Assembly: GCA_034440635.1 (NCBI GenBank)
Contig: JAOTON010001605.1
Coordinates: 124,001-188,000, forward strand
Length of the DNA stretch: 64,000 nt
Direction of reading: 5' to 3'
From: Lepas anatifera
Lineage: Eukaryota > Arthropoda > Thecostraca > Lepadidae
Shown here in pieces: positions 32,311 through 44,343 of the stretch. The translations under genes were made by a program, and so were the position numbers. Within the stretch, counting starts at the first letter, position 1. Each line of letters begins with the position of its first letter. The notes under the pieces are model-generated. The model made no database searches and was not told the DNA's origin. It saw nothing but the letters and a program-made list of their open reading frames with translations.

Positions 32311-34454
32311 AATTTGATAACGAGTTAGCTTCGGTTACCCTACTCCCAGTCCGCATGCGCAGTAACGTCTGCAGTGAATGAGAGCAAAGATACCGTTATA
32401 GTTGACTGAAGCATGTTAATATGCCGTTTGTTTGTCTCCTGGTCTAAATGATCCCTTAGAGCCTATTATTCCTTAGAATTCCTACTGCACATGCGCATAA
32501 TAGTGCAGCGTCATAATGCCATCAATTAGGATTAGCAGATGCTATTCTGCTTTTACTCGCACAAATTTGAGCGAAATCGGTCTATTGGATCCCGAGATAG
32601 CCTCCATGACCATAAGTTCTAATGCGCATGCGCACTGACCTTTGTTGTTACCAAGGGTGACAAAACACTCATGCTAACTTTAAGCACGTTGGCTTTCCCT
32701 CTGTTCAGGTCCTCCTCTGAAATATCCTCGCCTTTCAGGCCTATTTTCATAATTTCTGCTGCGCATGCGCAGAGCAGTGCAGCTTCAATGACATTTTTTA
32801 CTTATATTTCGTGATATTCTTCTGTTCACAAAATTTCAAGAAAATCGACCCGTAGGTTGCCGAGATAGCCTCTGTTACCATTAGTTCCAGTGCGCATGCG
32901 CAGTGACCTTTTGTTGACCTGAATACCACATTCGAAATCTGCATGGTCGATTGCCTCTCATTGATATTGTTTGGTAATTTGGTACGGAGTGCAACGAAAT
33001 CTTCAATCTTTCATATGCTTATATACATACATGGTGGCTATTCCAATGGTGGTAGATACAATGGGCGGAGCAAGGGGCTGAACTTCCCCCCCCCAATGTC
33101 AGAATATCTAGGGTTAATACAAACACAGAAGCTGTTCCGAGGCAATGGCGGGGAAGGCTCCAGTTCCGTACCAGCCCCCATCCTCACTGCTCCCCCGTCC
33201 GAAATGTTTCCCATGAGCTATCTCAGCACGCCTCTGGACCCTGCTACCGTTCCCTAGATACCTGAGGGCATCACTGCTCACTTCCTCGGATCTCTAAACA
33301 CGCCTCGGCACCCTCTGCCCTCTAGTCAGGTTCCCGTCCGCCCCGACCGGCTAGCCACCCGCTGTATGCACTCGGATAAAAATGTTATGCCTTTCTTGCA
33401 CGCATTTACCGGGTGCAGCCTACTGCTGCAGCACAGAAGGTCCAAGCAAGAAGGGCAGAATGACGTCACTACTGCTGCGGGAAAAACGGGACCAAAGTAT
33501 TTTGCCCCTCAGTGGCGAACTAGTCGTCGGAGCGTCATGAAACAAAAACGGCAGAGCTCATAATTTCCCATACTAAAAGTTTAGAGAGAACCATATATCT
33601 CAGTTGAGTATAAAGGCACTTTATCACGTGATGAATCTATTACAACCTATGAAAACCGCATCAAATTCAGTCTTTATCATCATATAGCTCAAAACCTATG
33701 GGAGACGCGCGGGTATGGTCAGGCAGACGGTTGTAGAACTTGAGCCGGGCTTTTTTTGGTACCAATTTCGAAAAGAAAATTTGGAAATATGTAGCCCTAA
33801 ATTCCCAAAAAACAAAAAATATTGTATTTTTTGCAGAAAAATATTTCCCATTAACTCAAAAATTTGCATTTAGAATATGTTGTTGTAATGACAATACCCA
33901 TCTCAACAAAGAAAACTGCGTTCAAAAATGTCCAGAATTTTGAAAGTTATATGGTTTTAAAGTTTTAGGCCATAATTGCAATGTTTTGGAAAAAGGGCCA
34001 AAACTGACCTTCAAAATTATGCTTTTGGTTCAGTTTAGTGTGTATGCAGTAATGCACAGTCCATTCTGTCGGTAAAAATCCAGTTTGGAACACCTAGCAT
34101 CATATCTTCAGATATTTCGAACTTATAACTTTCGTAATGTATTTCACTACAAGTTGGAGGTAAAAGTTTCAAAAAATCATTTTGGAAGTACACATTTGGA
34201 TTTTTTGCTTCAAACTTTGAGCAACAACTGGTAATTGATTGTGTGTAAAAGAGTGTAAGTTTGAGAGCTGTAGACTAAAAATAGAAAAAATAGAAAAATA
34301 AAAACTTATAAAAATATAATCCAAAATTTTGGAAAAGTTTTTGCAAAATTCGAAAATCTGCAGCCGTCGGGATTTTTTATGGGTTCCTGCCTTTCATCCC
34401 TGCAAGTTTCAAGTATCTGATACCAGTCCTCAGAACAGACAACAACTACTACTA
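32311..34454 (+). repeat. Module A middle and tail
   Basis: Instead of a 50-bp array, A has a tandem dimer (period about 270 bp, 32450-32930) carrying the palindrome TGCGCATGCGCA several times (near 32620, 32760, 32890). Then come unassigned sequence (32940-33600) and a diverged version of the common tail (about 33950-34440, with CTTCAGATATTTCGA and CTCAGAACAGACAACAAC). Confidence 0.65.
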
Positions 34455-34890
34455 CCTCGGCCTGCGGCCTCGGCTGGTGCCGCTCTGGCGCAGGAGAAGC
34501 CGGTGACAATGTACGTTAGCCAAACAGTTCGATTGACAGGCGAGTTTTTTTCAGCAGTTTGATGCTTATAACAACGCAATGTTGGAGTTTTAGGTTTTGT
34601 GTTCTCATTATGGCTCCATTCAATCCCCTGTCTAGGCCCATGTTTTCCTAAATTAGCATGTCTCTGCATACTGCACCACGCTTGCCCTCTGTTCATATCA
34701 TCAAAGAAATAAACACACGAATAATGTTTGTTTTGTTAAGCAAAGACTGGGCACGACGAGAAGAAAGGAGATACAATATAAAATATGATGGGTTTTCCGA
34801 CGGTATTTCACCTATGCCTGCAGATTTTCACCCAATTCAGTCTATTTGTTACCGAGTTATGCCCCAGCTCGAGACCTCAGCCCCACCACC
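34455..34890 (+). repeat. Head module B
   Basis: CCTCGGCCTGCGGCCTCGG start and the same 430-bp head as C and D. Ends at GAGTTATGCCCCAGCTCGAG, where the array starts. Confidence 0.85.
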
Positions 34891-36580
34891 GAACTGATGT
34901 CCTGGATCCGCCTATGCTCGAGCTCCTTACCCCACCCCCTTACATATGTCCTGGATCTGCCTATGCTGGAACTCCGTAGCCCCACCTCTATACTGCCCTG
35001 GATCCGCCCATGCTTGAACTCCTTAGCCCCTACCCCTACTGATGTCCCGGATCCGCCTATGTTCGAGCTCCCGAGCCCCACCCACGTACTGATGTCCTGA
35101 ATCCGCTTATGCTCGAGCTCCTTAGCCCCACCCCCGTACTGATGTCTTTGATCCGCCTATACTCGAGCCTCTTACCCCAGCCCCGTACTGATGTCCTGGA
35201 TCCGCCTCTGCTCGAGCTCCTTAGCCCAACACCCATACTGATGTCCTGGATCCGCCTATGCTCGAGCTCCTTAGCCCCACCTCCGTACAGATGTCCTGGA
35301 TCCGCCTATGCTGGATCTCCTTAGCCCAATCCCCGTACCGATATGCTGGATCCGTCTATGCTCAAACTCCTTAGCCTCTACCCCCGTACTGATGTCCTGG
35401 ATCCGCCTATGCTCAAACTCTTTAGCCCCTACCCCTGTGCTGATGTCCTGGATCCGCTTATGCTTAAGCTCCTTAGCCCCACCTCTGTACTGATGTCCTT
35501 TATCCGCCTATACTCGAACCCCTTAGCCCCACCCCCGTACTGATGCCCTGGATCCGCCTCTGCTCGAGCTCTTTAGCCCCACACCCATACTGATGTCCTG
35601 CATCCGCCTATGCTCGAGCTCTGGAGCCACACCCCTGCACTGATGTCCTGGATCCGCCTATGCTCGAGCTCCTTAGCCCCACCCCCGAACTGATGTCCTG
35701 GATCTGCCTATGCTCGAACTCCGTAGCCCCACCTCCGTACTGCCCTGGATTCACCTATACTCGAACTCTTTAGCCCCTACCACCCTACTATTGTCCTGGA
35801 TCCGCCTATGCTGGAACGCCCGAGCCCCACCACCGTACTGATGTCCTAGATCCGCCTATGCTCGAGCTCCTTAGCCCCACCCCGGTACTGAGGCCTGGAT
35901 CCGCCTTTGCTGGAGCTCCTTAGCCCCACCCCCGTACTGATGTCCTGGATCCGCCTATGCTCGAACTTTTTAGCCCCACCTCCGTACTGATGTCCTGGAT
36001 CCGCCTATGCTTGAACTCCTTAGCCCCTACCCTACTGATGTCCTGGATCGCCTATGCTCGAGCTCCTTACCCCACCTTCTTACTGATGTCCTGGATCCGC
36101 CTATACTCAAGCCCTTTAGCCCCACCGCCGTACTGATGTCCTAGATCCGCCTCTGCTCGAGCTCCTTAGCCCCACACCCATACTGATGTCCTGGATCAGC
36201 CTATGCTCGAGCTCCTTATCTCCACCCCCGTACAGATGTCCTAGATCCGCCTATGTTCGATCTCCTTAGCCCCATCCCCGTACTAATATCCTGGATCCGC
36301 CTATGCTCGAACTCCGTAGCCCTACCCCCTACTGATGTCCTGGATCCGCCTATGCTGGAACTCCCGAGTCTCACCCCGTACTGATGTCCTGAATCCGCTA
36401 ATGCTCAGCTGCTTAGCCCCATCCCCGTACTAACGTCCTGGATCCGCCTATGCTCTAACTCCCTAGCCCCACCCTCGTACTGATGTCCTGGGTCTGCCTA
36501 TGCTCGAACTCTTTAGCCCCTACCCCCATGCTGATGTCCTGGATCCGCTTATGCTCGAGCTCCTTACCCCCACACACGTA
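34891..36580 (+). repeat. 50-bp minisatellite array B
   Basis: Roughly 33 units of 50 bp: GGATCCGCCTATGCTCGAGC, then a TCCTTAGCCCCACCCCCGTA block, then CTGATGTCCT. Units keep GGATCC and often CTCGAG. Because 50 is not a multiple of 3, the many 60-85-codon frames on both strands are artefacts. Confidence 0.95.
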
Positions 36581-36611
36581 ACGACCCCACCTCCGTGCCC
36601 CCCCAAAACAA

Positions 36612-36879
36612 CATAGGCGGACCCAAGGGGGAAAGGGGACAGGTGCCCCCATAGAATCTTAGCACCCCCTGAAATTGTCCCGGAAACCCCAGGAAAGTTC
36701 GATGGCACCCCCTGAAATGTCGTTTTCCCCGAGATGCAGGTATCGGGGTCTACTGATAGGTTTTAGCGCCTACTTCATAGGTTTTCCGGCCAAAAGTGGC
36801 GTCCCTGGTGTAGATAGCGCCCACCAGGAAGTTTCCCCTTCCACCTCGCCCCCGAAAGGCAATCCTGGATCCGCGTATG
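36612..36879 (+). mobile_element. M3 MITE, copy in module B
   Basis: Starts CATAGGCGGACCCAAGGGG and ends AATCCTGGATCCGCGTATG; 268 bp, non-coding. Its right terminus CCTGGATCCGC(C/G)TATG is the same motif that starts each 50-bp unit of the adjacent array. Confidence 0.8.
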
Positions 36880-38206
36880 GGAAGCGACATTTCAGGGAGC
36901 GTCATCGACCTTGAGAGGCGTGTCTTTACAATTTTAGAGGGCGCCGATGGTCGATTGGGGGTTGGGGGAGGGGGATTGGGGGAGAAGGGTGAGGGGGGGC
37001 ACCTAGACTACTTATTCCAGGGCTGGATCCACCCATGGCCCAAAAACAGAAACATAATACTCTTATTGTAAACTCGGACTTTTACGGTACTCTAATTACT
37101 TGTGATGCATTATGGGTAGTATTGGGTACTTTTTTACCAGACTATAAATAAACAGAAACGGCCGCGCCGATCGCCGGCGTTGCCGCGGCGTGGACGCAGG
37201 GGTGACGCGTGGTGATTTGCTACAACGTTGCGTGGAGAAATGGCATGTTTGTAAAGGTAACTTGGTGTTTCATTGATATCTGTGCAGATGGAATGTCGAC
37301 ATATGTCTCTTACCTAGCTGCATGCAAAATTTCATTTCCCTCCAATGACTCTAACCACCCTAAACCCAGGTGTGAAGGAAAAATGAACTGATAAAATTAC
37401 CACTTCGAAATGTATTTTACGGCTTATAGCGCGGAAGCCGTAAGAGATAAGTGGGGGGTATGAGTGAGAAAAATGACGGCAACGAAGTTTTCTATCCAGC
37501 CGTGTTAAGTTCAATACCGTAGCTATCATGGTCTGGAAACCAGGGGCTGAGAATAAAAATTTTAAAAACTTATATTTTATTTTTGCCTATAAAATAAAAA
37601 AGTTTCAGTCTGAAAGTTTTTATCTCTAAATATATAATAAAGGAGGCTATTCTCTCTTATTATCTGAAATGGGAACTAATTTTTATCAATTAGATCGGAA
37701 GATAGAAGGGTTTGAATGATATTTTGGGAAATGCAGACCTTCACGGAATGGGCCAAAAAGGACCCTTAAATTTCCATTTTTGTTTTGTTTCTGTGTTTTT
37801 GCAGTACTGCACAAACCGGCCTTCAAGTTGATATTTGACTCAGAACCTGAACTGCTGTAGCTTCAGATATTTCGAGCCTGTAGTTAAGACCAATGGTTTT
37901 ATGCCAAATTTAGGGTGCAAAGTTTAAAAGCTAATTTAGAGCCCTAAATTTAAAGCTTTTTCTTTCCAACTTTTTGTGTGAACTACAAATTTGTCTGATG
38001 TAAAAGGGTGCAAGTTTGAAGACTGTAGGTGAATTAGCAAAAAATAGAAAAATAAAAGTTACAAATCACATAATGCAAAATTCTGGGAAAAATTTTGAAA
38101 ATTTGGAAAATTGACAACCGTGGTGCTTAATCATTTGGAAGTGCCTTCTATCCACAAAAGTTTTAGTTATCTGATACCAGCGCTCAGAACAGACAACAAC
38201 AACAGA
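36880..38206 (+). repeat. Common tail, module B
   Basis: About 1.3 kb shared with C and D: GGCCGCGCCGATCGCCGGCG near 37160, TGGTCTGGAAACCAGG near 37530, then AT-rich sequence to CTCAGAACAGACAACAACAA. The 60-65-codon frames are non-coding by-products. Confidence 0.8.
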
Positions 38207-38630
38207 CCTCGGCCTGCGGCCTCGGCAGGTGCCGCTCTGGCGCAGGAGAAGCCGGTGACAATGTACGTTAGCCAAACAGTTCGATTGACAGGCGAGTTTT
38301 TTCAGCAGTTTGATACTTATAACAACGCAATGTTGGAGTTTTAGGTTTTGTGTTCTCATTATGGCTCCATTCAATCCCCTGCCTAGGCCCATGTTTTTCT
38401 AAATTAGCATGTCTCTGCATACTGCACCACGCTTGACCTCTGTTCATATCATCAAATAAATAAACACACGCATAATGTTTGTTTTGTTAAGCAAAGACTG
38501 GGCATGACGGGAAGAAAGGAGATACAATATAAAATATGATGGGTTTCCGACGGTATTTCACCCATACCTGCAGATTTTCACCACATTCAGCCTATTTGTT
38601 ACCGAGTTATGCCCCAGCTCGAGACCTCAG
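38207..38630 (+). repeat. Head module C
   Basis: Same head as B and D; directly follows the tail of B, giving a head-to-tail junction without the terminal hairpin repeat. Confidence 0.85.
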
Positions 38631-41600
38631 CCCCACCACCGAACTGATGTCCTGGATCCGCCTATGCTTGAGCTCCTTACCCCAACCCCTTACATATGTC
38701 CTGGATCTGCCTATGCTCGAACTCCGTAGCCCCACCTCTATACTGCCCTGGACCCGCCTATGCTTGAACTCCTTAGCCATTACCCCTAATGATGTCCTGG
38801 ATCCGCCTATGCTCGAGCTCCCGAGCCCCACCCACGTACTGATGTCCTGAATCCGCTTATGCTCGAGCTCCTTAGCCCCACTCCCGTACTGATGTCCAGG
38901 ATCCGCTTATGTTTTAACTCTTTAGCCCCTACCTGTTTTAACTCTTTAGCCTCTTGATGTCCTGGATCCGCTTATGCTCGAGCTCCTTAGCCCCACCCCC
39001 GTACTGATGTCTTTGATCCGCCTATACTCGAGCCCCTTAGCCCCGGCCCCGTACTGATGTCCTGGATCCGCCTCTGCTCGAGCTCCTTAGCCCGACACCC
39101 ATACTGATGTCCTGGATCCGCCTATGCTCGAGCTCCTTAGCCCCATCTCCGTACAGATGTCCTGGAGCCGCCTATGCTGGATCTCCTTAGCCCCATCCCC
39201 GTACCGATATGCTGGATCCGCCTATGCTCAAACCCCCTTAGCCTCTAACCCCGTACTGATATCCTGGCTCCGCTTATGCTCGAGCTCCTTAGCCCCACCC
39301 CCGTACTGATGTCCTGGATCCGCCTATGCCCGAACTCTTTAGCCCCTACCCCTCTGCTGATGTCCTGGATCCGCTTATGCTTGAGCTGCTTAGCCCCACC
39401 TCTGTACTGATGTCCTTTATCCGCCTATACTCGAACCCCTTAGCCCCATCCCCGTACTGATGCCTTGGATCCGCCTCTGCTCGAGCTCCTTAGCCCCACA
39501 CCCATACTGATGTCCTGGATCCGCCTATACTCCAGCCCTTTAGCCCCACCCCCGTACAGATGTCCTGGATCCACCTATGCTCGATCTCCTTAGCCCCACC
39601 CCCGTACTGATGTCCTGGATCCGCCTTTACTCAGGCTCCGGAGCCACACCCCTGCACTGATGTCCTGGATCCGCCTATGCTCGAGCTCCTTAGCCCCACC
39701 CCCGAACTGATGTCCTGGATCTGCCTATGCTCGAACTCCGTAGCCCCACCTCCGTACTGCCCTGGATTCGCCTATATTCAATTTCTTTATTCCCTACCAC
39801 CCTACTAATGTCCTGGATCCGCCTATGCTGGAACGCCCGAGCCCCACCACCGTACTGATGTCCTGGATCCGCCTATGCTCGAGCTCCTTAGCCCCACCCC
39901 CGTACTGAGGCCTGGATCCGCCTTTGCTGGAGCTCCTTAGCCCCACCCCCGTACTGATGTCCTGGATCCGCCTATGCTCGAACTTCTTAGCCCCACCTCC
40001 GTACTGATGTCCTGGATCCGCATATGCTCGAACTCCTTAGCCCCTACCCCCTACTGATGTCCTGGATCCGCCTATGCTCGAGCTCCTTACCCCACCTTCT
40101 TCCTGATGTCTTGGATCCGCCTATGCTCGAACTCCGTAGCCCCTACCCCCCCTTGATGTCCTGGATCCGCCTATGCTCGAGCTCCCGAGCCCCACCCACG
40201 TACTGATGTCCTGAATCCGCTTATGCTCGAGCTCCTTAGCCCCACTCCCGTACTGATGTCCCGGATCCGCTTATGTTTTAACTCTTTAGCCCCTACCTGT
40301 TTTAACTCTTTAGCCTCTTGATGTCCTGGATCCGCTTATGCTCGAGCTCCTTAGCCCCACCCCTTGTACTGATGTCTTTGATCCGCCTATACTCGAGCCC
40401 CTTAGCCCCGGCCCCGTACTGATGTCCTGGATTCGCCTCTGCTCGATCTCCTTTGCCCGACACCCATACTGATGTCCTGGATCCACCTATGCTCGAGCTC
40501 CTTAGTCCCATCTCCGTACAGATGTCCTGGATCCGCCTATGCTGGATCTCCTAGCCCCATCCCCGTACCGATATGCTGGATCCGCCTATGCTCAAACCCC
40601 TTAGCCTCTAACCCCGTACTGATATCCTGGCTCCGCTTATGCTCGAGCTCTTTAGCCCCACCCCCGTACTGATGTCCTGGATCCGCCTATGCCCGAATTC
40701 TTTAGCCCCTACCCCTCTGCTGATGTCCTGGATCCGCTTATGCTTGAGCTCCTTAGCCCCACCTCTGTACTGATGTCCTTTATCCGCCTATACTCGAACC
40801 CCTTAGCCCCATCCCCGTACTGATGCCCTGGATCCGCCTCTGCTCGAGCTCCTTAGCCCCACACCCATACTGATGTCCTGGATCTGCCTATACTCCAGCT
40901 CTATAGCCCCACCCCAGTACAGATGTCCTGGATCCACCTATGCTCGATATCCTTAGCCCCACCCCCGTACTGATGTCCTGGATCCGCCTTTACTCAGGCT
41001 CCGGAGCCACACCCCTGCACTGATGTCCTGGATCCGCCTATGCTCGAGCTCCTTGGCCCCACCCCCGAACTGATGTCCTGGATCTGCCTATGCTCGAACT
41101 CCGTAGCCCCACCTCCGTACTGCCCTGGATTCGCCTATACTCAAACTCTTTATTCCCTACCACCCTACTAATGTCCTGGATCCGCCTATGCTGGAACGCC
41201 CGAGCCCCACCACCGTACTGATGTCCTGGATCCGCCTATGCTCGAGCTCCTTAGCCCCACCCCCGTACTGAGGCCTGGATCCGCCTTTGCTGGAGCTCCT
41301 TACCCCCACCCCCGTACTGATGTCCTGGATCCCCCTATACTCGAACTTCTTAGCCCCACCTCCGTACTGATGTCCTGGATCCGCATATGCTCGAACTCCT
41401 TAGCCCCTACCCCCTACTGATGTCCTGGATCCGCCTATGCTCAAGCTCCTTACCCCACCTTCTTCCTGATGTCTTGGATCCGCCTATGCTCGAACTCCGT
41501 AGCCGCTACCCCCCCCCCACTGATGTCCTGGATTCGCCTATGCTCGAGCTCCTTACCCCACCCCCTTACTGATGTCCTGGATCCGCCTGTGCTCGAACTT

Positions 41601-42190
41601 CGTAGCCCCACCTCTGTACTGCCCTGGATCCGCCTATGCTCGAACTACTTAGCCCCCACCCCCTACTAATGTCCCCAATCCGACTATGCTCGAGCTCCCG
41701 AGCCCCACCCCCGTACTGATCAGCTGAATCCGCTTATGCTCGAGCTTCTTAGCCCCACCGCCGTACTGATGTCCTAGATCCGCCTCTGCTCGAGCTTCTT
41801 AGCCCCATCCCCGTACTAATATCCTGGATCCGCCTATGCTCGAACTCCGTAGCCCCTACCCCCCCTACTGATGTCCTGGATCCGCCTATGCTGGAACTCC
41901 CGAGTCTCACCCCGTACTGATGTCCTGATTCCGCTAATGCTCAGCTGCTTAGCCCCATCCCCGTACTAATGTCCTGGATCCGCCTATGCTCTAACTCCCT
42001 AGCCCGACCCTCGTACCGATGTCCTGGATCCGCCTATGCTCTAACTCCCTAGCCTCACTCTCGTACTGATGTCCTGGGTCCGCCTATGCTCGAACTCTTT
42101 AGCCCTTACCCCCATGCTGATGTCCTGGATCCGCTTATGCTCGATCTCCTTACCCCCACACCAGTAACGCCTCACCTCCGTGCCCTCCCC
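38631..42190 (+). repeat. 50-bp minisatellite array C with 1.36-kb higher-order repeat
   Basis: About 70 units. A distinctive pair TTTTAACTCTTTAGCC...CTCTTG occurs ending at 38956 and again at 40320, 1364 bp apart, and flanking units repeat in the same order, showing a duplicated block of about 27 units. Array D has this block once. Confidence 0.9.
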
Positions 42191-42203
42191 GCCCCCGAAA
42201 CGA

Positions 42204-42471
42204 CATAGGCGGATCCAAGGGGAAAGGGGGCAGGTGCCCCCATAGAATCTTAGCGCCCCCTGAAATTGTTCTGGAAACCCCTGGAAAGTTCGATGGCACC
42301 CCCTGAAATGTCGTCTTCCCCGAGATGCAGGTATCGGGGTCTACTGATAGGTTTTAGCGCCTACTGGATAGGTTTTTCCGGCCAAAAGTGGCGTCCCTGG
42401 TGTAGATAGCGCCCACCAGGAAGTTTCCCCTTCCACCTCGCCCCCGATAGGCAATCCTGGATCCGCGTATG
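42204..42471 (+). mobile_element. M3 MITE, copy in module C
   Basis: CATAGGCGGATCCAAGGGG to CCTGGATCCGCGTATG; nearly identical to the D copy at 59311-59579. Confidence 0.8.
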
Positions 42472-43794
42472 GGAAGCGACATTTCAGGGGAGCGTCATCG
42501 ACCTTGAGAGGCGTGTCTTTACAATTTCAGAGGGCGCCGATGGTCGATTGGGGGTTGGGGGAGGGGATGGGGGGAGAAGGGTGGGGGGGGCACCTAGCCT
42601 ACTTATTCCCTGGATCCACCCATGGTCCAAAAACAGAAACATAATACTCTTATTGTAAACTCAGACTTTTACGGTACTCTAATTACTTGTGATGCATTAT
42701 GGGTAGTGTTGGGTACTTTTTTACCAGACCATAAATAAACAGAAACGGCCGCGCCGATCGCCGGCGTTGCCGCGACGTGGACGCAGGGGTGACGCGTGGT
42801 GATTTGCTACAACGATGCGTGGAGAAACGGCATGTTAGTAAAGGTAACTTGGTGTTTCATTGATATATATGCAGATGGAATGTCGACATATGTCTCTTAC
42901 CTAGCTGCATGCAAAATTTCATTTCCCTCCAATGACTCTAACCACCCTAAACCCCGGTGTGAAGCAAAAATGAACTGATAAAATTACCACTGTGAAATGC
43001 ATTTTACGGCTTATAGCGCGGAAGCCGTAAGACATAAGTGGGGGGGTATGAGTGAGAGAAATGACGGCAACGAAGTTTTCTATCCAGCCGTGTTAAGTTC
43101 AATACCGTAGCTATCATGGTCTGGAAACCAGGGGGCTGAGAATAAAAATTTTAAAAACTTATATTTTATTTTTGCCTATAAAATAAAAAGTTTTAGTCTG
43201 AAAGTTTCTATCTCTAAATATATAATAAAGGAGGCTATTCTCTCTTATTATCTGAAATGGGAACTAATTTTTATCAATTAGATCGGAAGATATAAGGGTT
43301 TGAATGATATTTTGGGAAATGCAGACCTTCACGGAATGGGCCAAAAAGGACCCTTAAATTTCCGTTTTTGTTTTGTTTCTGTGTTTGTGCAGTACTGCAC
43401 AAACCGGCCTTTAAGTTGATATTTGACTCAGAACCTGAACTGCTGTAGCTTCAGATATTTCGAGCCTGTAGTTTAGACCATGAGTTTTATGCCAAATTTA
43501 GGGTGCAAAGTTTAAAAGCTAATTTAGAGCCCTAAATTTACAGCTTTTTCTTTCCAACTTTTTGTGTGAACTACAAATTTGTCTGATGTAAAAGGGTGCA
43601 AGTTTGAAAACTGTAGATGAATTAGCAAAAAATAGAAAAATAAAAGTTAAAAATCGCATAATGCAAAATTCTGGGCTAAATTTAGAAAATTTTGCAAATT
43701 GACAACCGTGGTGCTTATTCATTTGGAAGTGCCTTCTATCCACAAAAGTTTTAGGTCTCTGATACCAGCGCTCAGAACAGACAACAACAACAGA
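42472..43794 (+). repeat. Common tail, module C
   Basis: Nearly identical to the D tail (59580-60904). Ends in CTCAGAACAGACAACAACAA, then the terminal repeats begin. Confidence 0.85.
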
Positions 43795-44343
43795 CAGACA
43801 CGACGAGACCGGAAAAACTGTCAGAATAGAAGCCGTTTCTTACTTCGTTCGTCACCGGCTTCTGACAACAACAACAACAACAGACAACCACGACGAGACC
43901 GGAAAAACTGTCAGAATAGAAGCCGTTTCTTACTTCGTTCGTCACCGGCTTCTGACGTTTCTTACTTCGTTCGTCACCGGCTTCTGACAGACAACGAGGA
44001 GACCGGAAAAACTGTCAGAATAGAAGCCGTTTCTTACTTCGTTCGTCACCGGCTCCTGACAGACAACAACGACGACGAGACCGGAAAAACTGTCAGAATA
44101 GAAGCCGTTTCTTACTTCGTTCGTCACCGGCTTCTGACAACGACGAGACCGGAAAAACTGTCAGAATAGAAGCCGTTTCTTACTTCGTTCGTCACCGGCT
44201 TCTGACAGAGAACGAAAAACTGTCAGTATAGAAGCCGTTTCTCACTTCGTTCGTCACCGGCTTCTGACAGACAACGACGACGAGACCGGAAAAACTGTCA
44301 GAATAGAAGCCGTTTCTTACTTCGTTCGTCACCGGCTTCTGAC
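43795..44343 (+). repeat. Terminal hairpin repeats, eight units
   Basis: Seven full units and one partial, 65-78 bp each, of CGACGAGACCGGAAAAACTG ... CGTTCGTCACCGGCTTCTGAC. Within a unit CTGTCAGAAtaGAAGCCG can pair with CGGCTTCTGACAG, forming a stem. Units are separated by short CAA/CGA-rich links. Module D ends with one unit. The 156-codon frame over this block is an artefact of repeats. Confidence 0.9.

Larger units (their letters stand above)
31925..44343 (+). mobile_element. 12.4-kb composite insertion in LINE ORF2 (modules A-B-C plus terminal repeats)
   Basis: Replaces nothing in the LINE: the codons on each side can be joined in frame. Three head-to-tail modules each start with the GC-rich head CCTCGGCCTGCGGCCTCGG (at 31924, 34455, 38207) and finish with a tail ending CTCAGAACAGACAACAAC. 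Modules B and C carry 50-bp minisatellite arrays and an M3 MITE; A has a different middle. After C come eight hairpin repeats. The head contains AGAAGCCGGTGAC about 40 bp in, and the terminal repeats end GTCACCGGCTTCT, an inverted subterminal match. No transposase or helicase frame is seen. No clear target duplication at this site. A single-module relative is at 56677-60972. Confidence 0.85.

Noticed and set aside
34785..36652. Many 60-85-codon Pro/Ser/Leu/Cys-rich frames on both strands over the 50-bp arrays
   Set aside because: They follow the minisatellite period, occur in all frames because 50 is not divisible by 3, and recur identically in arrays C and D; not genes.
43699..44169. 156-codon Arg/Ser-rich frame
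   Set aside because: Entirely within the terminal hairpin repeats; the repeat itself produces the peptide pattern.
38207..44343. Confident Helitron assignment for the composite
   Set aside because: Module D could be read with TC...CTGA ends between A and T, but the LINE insertion does not fit that rule and D has a 7-bp flanking repeat; left undecided.
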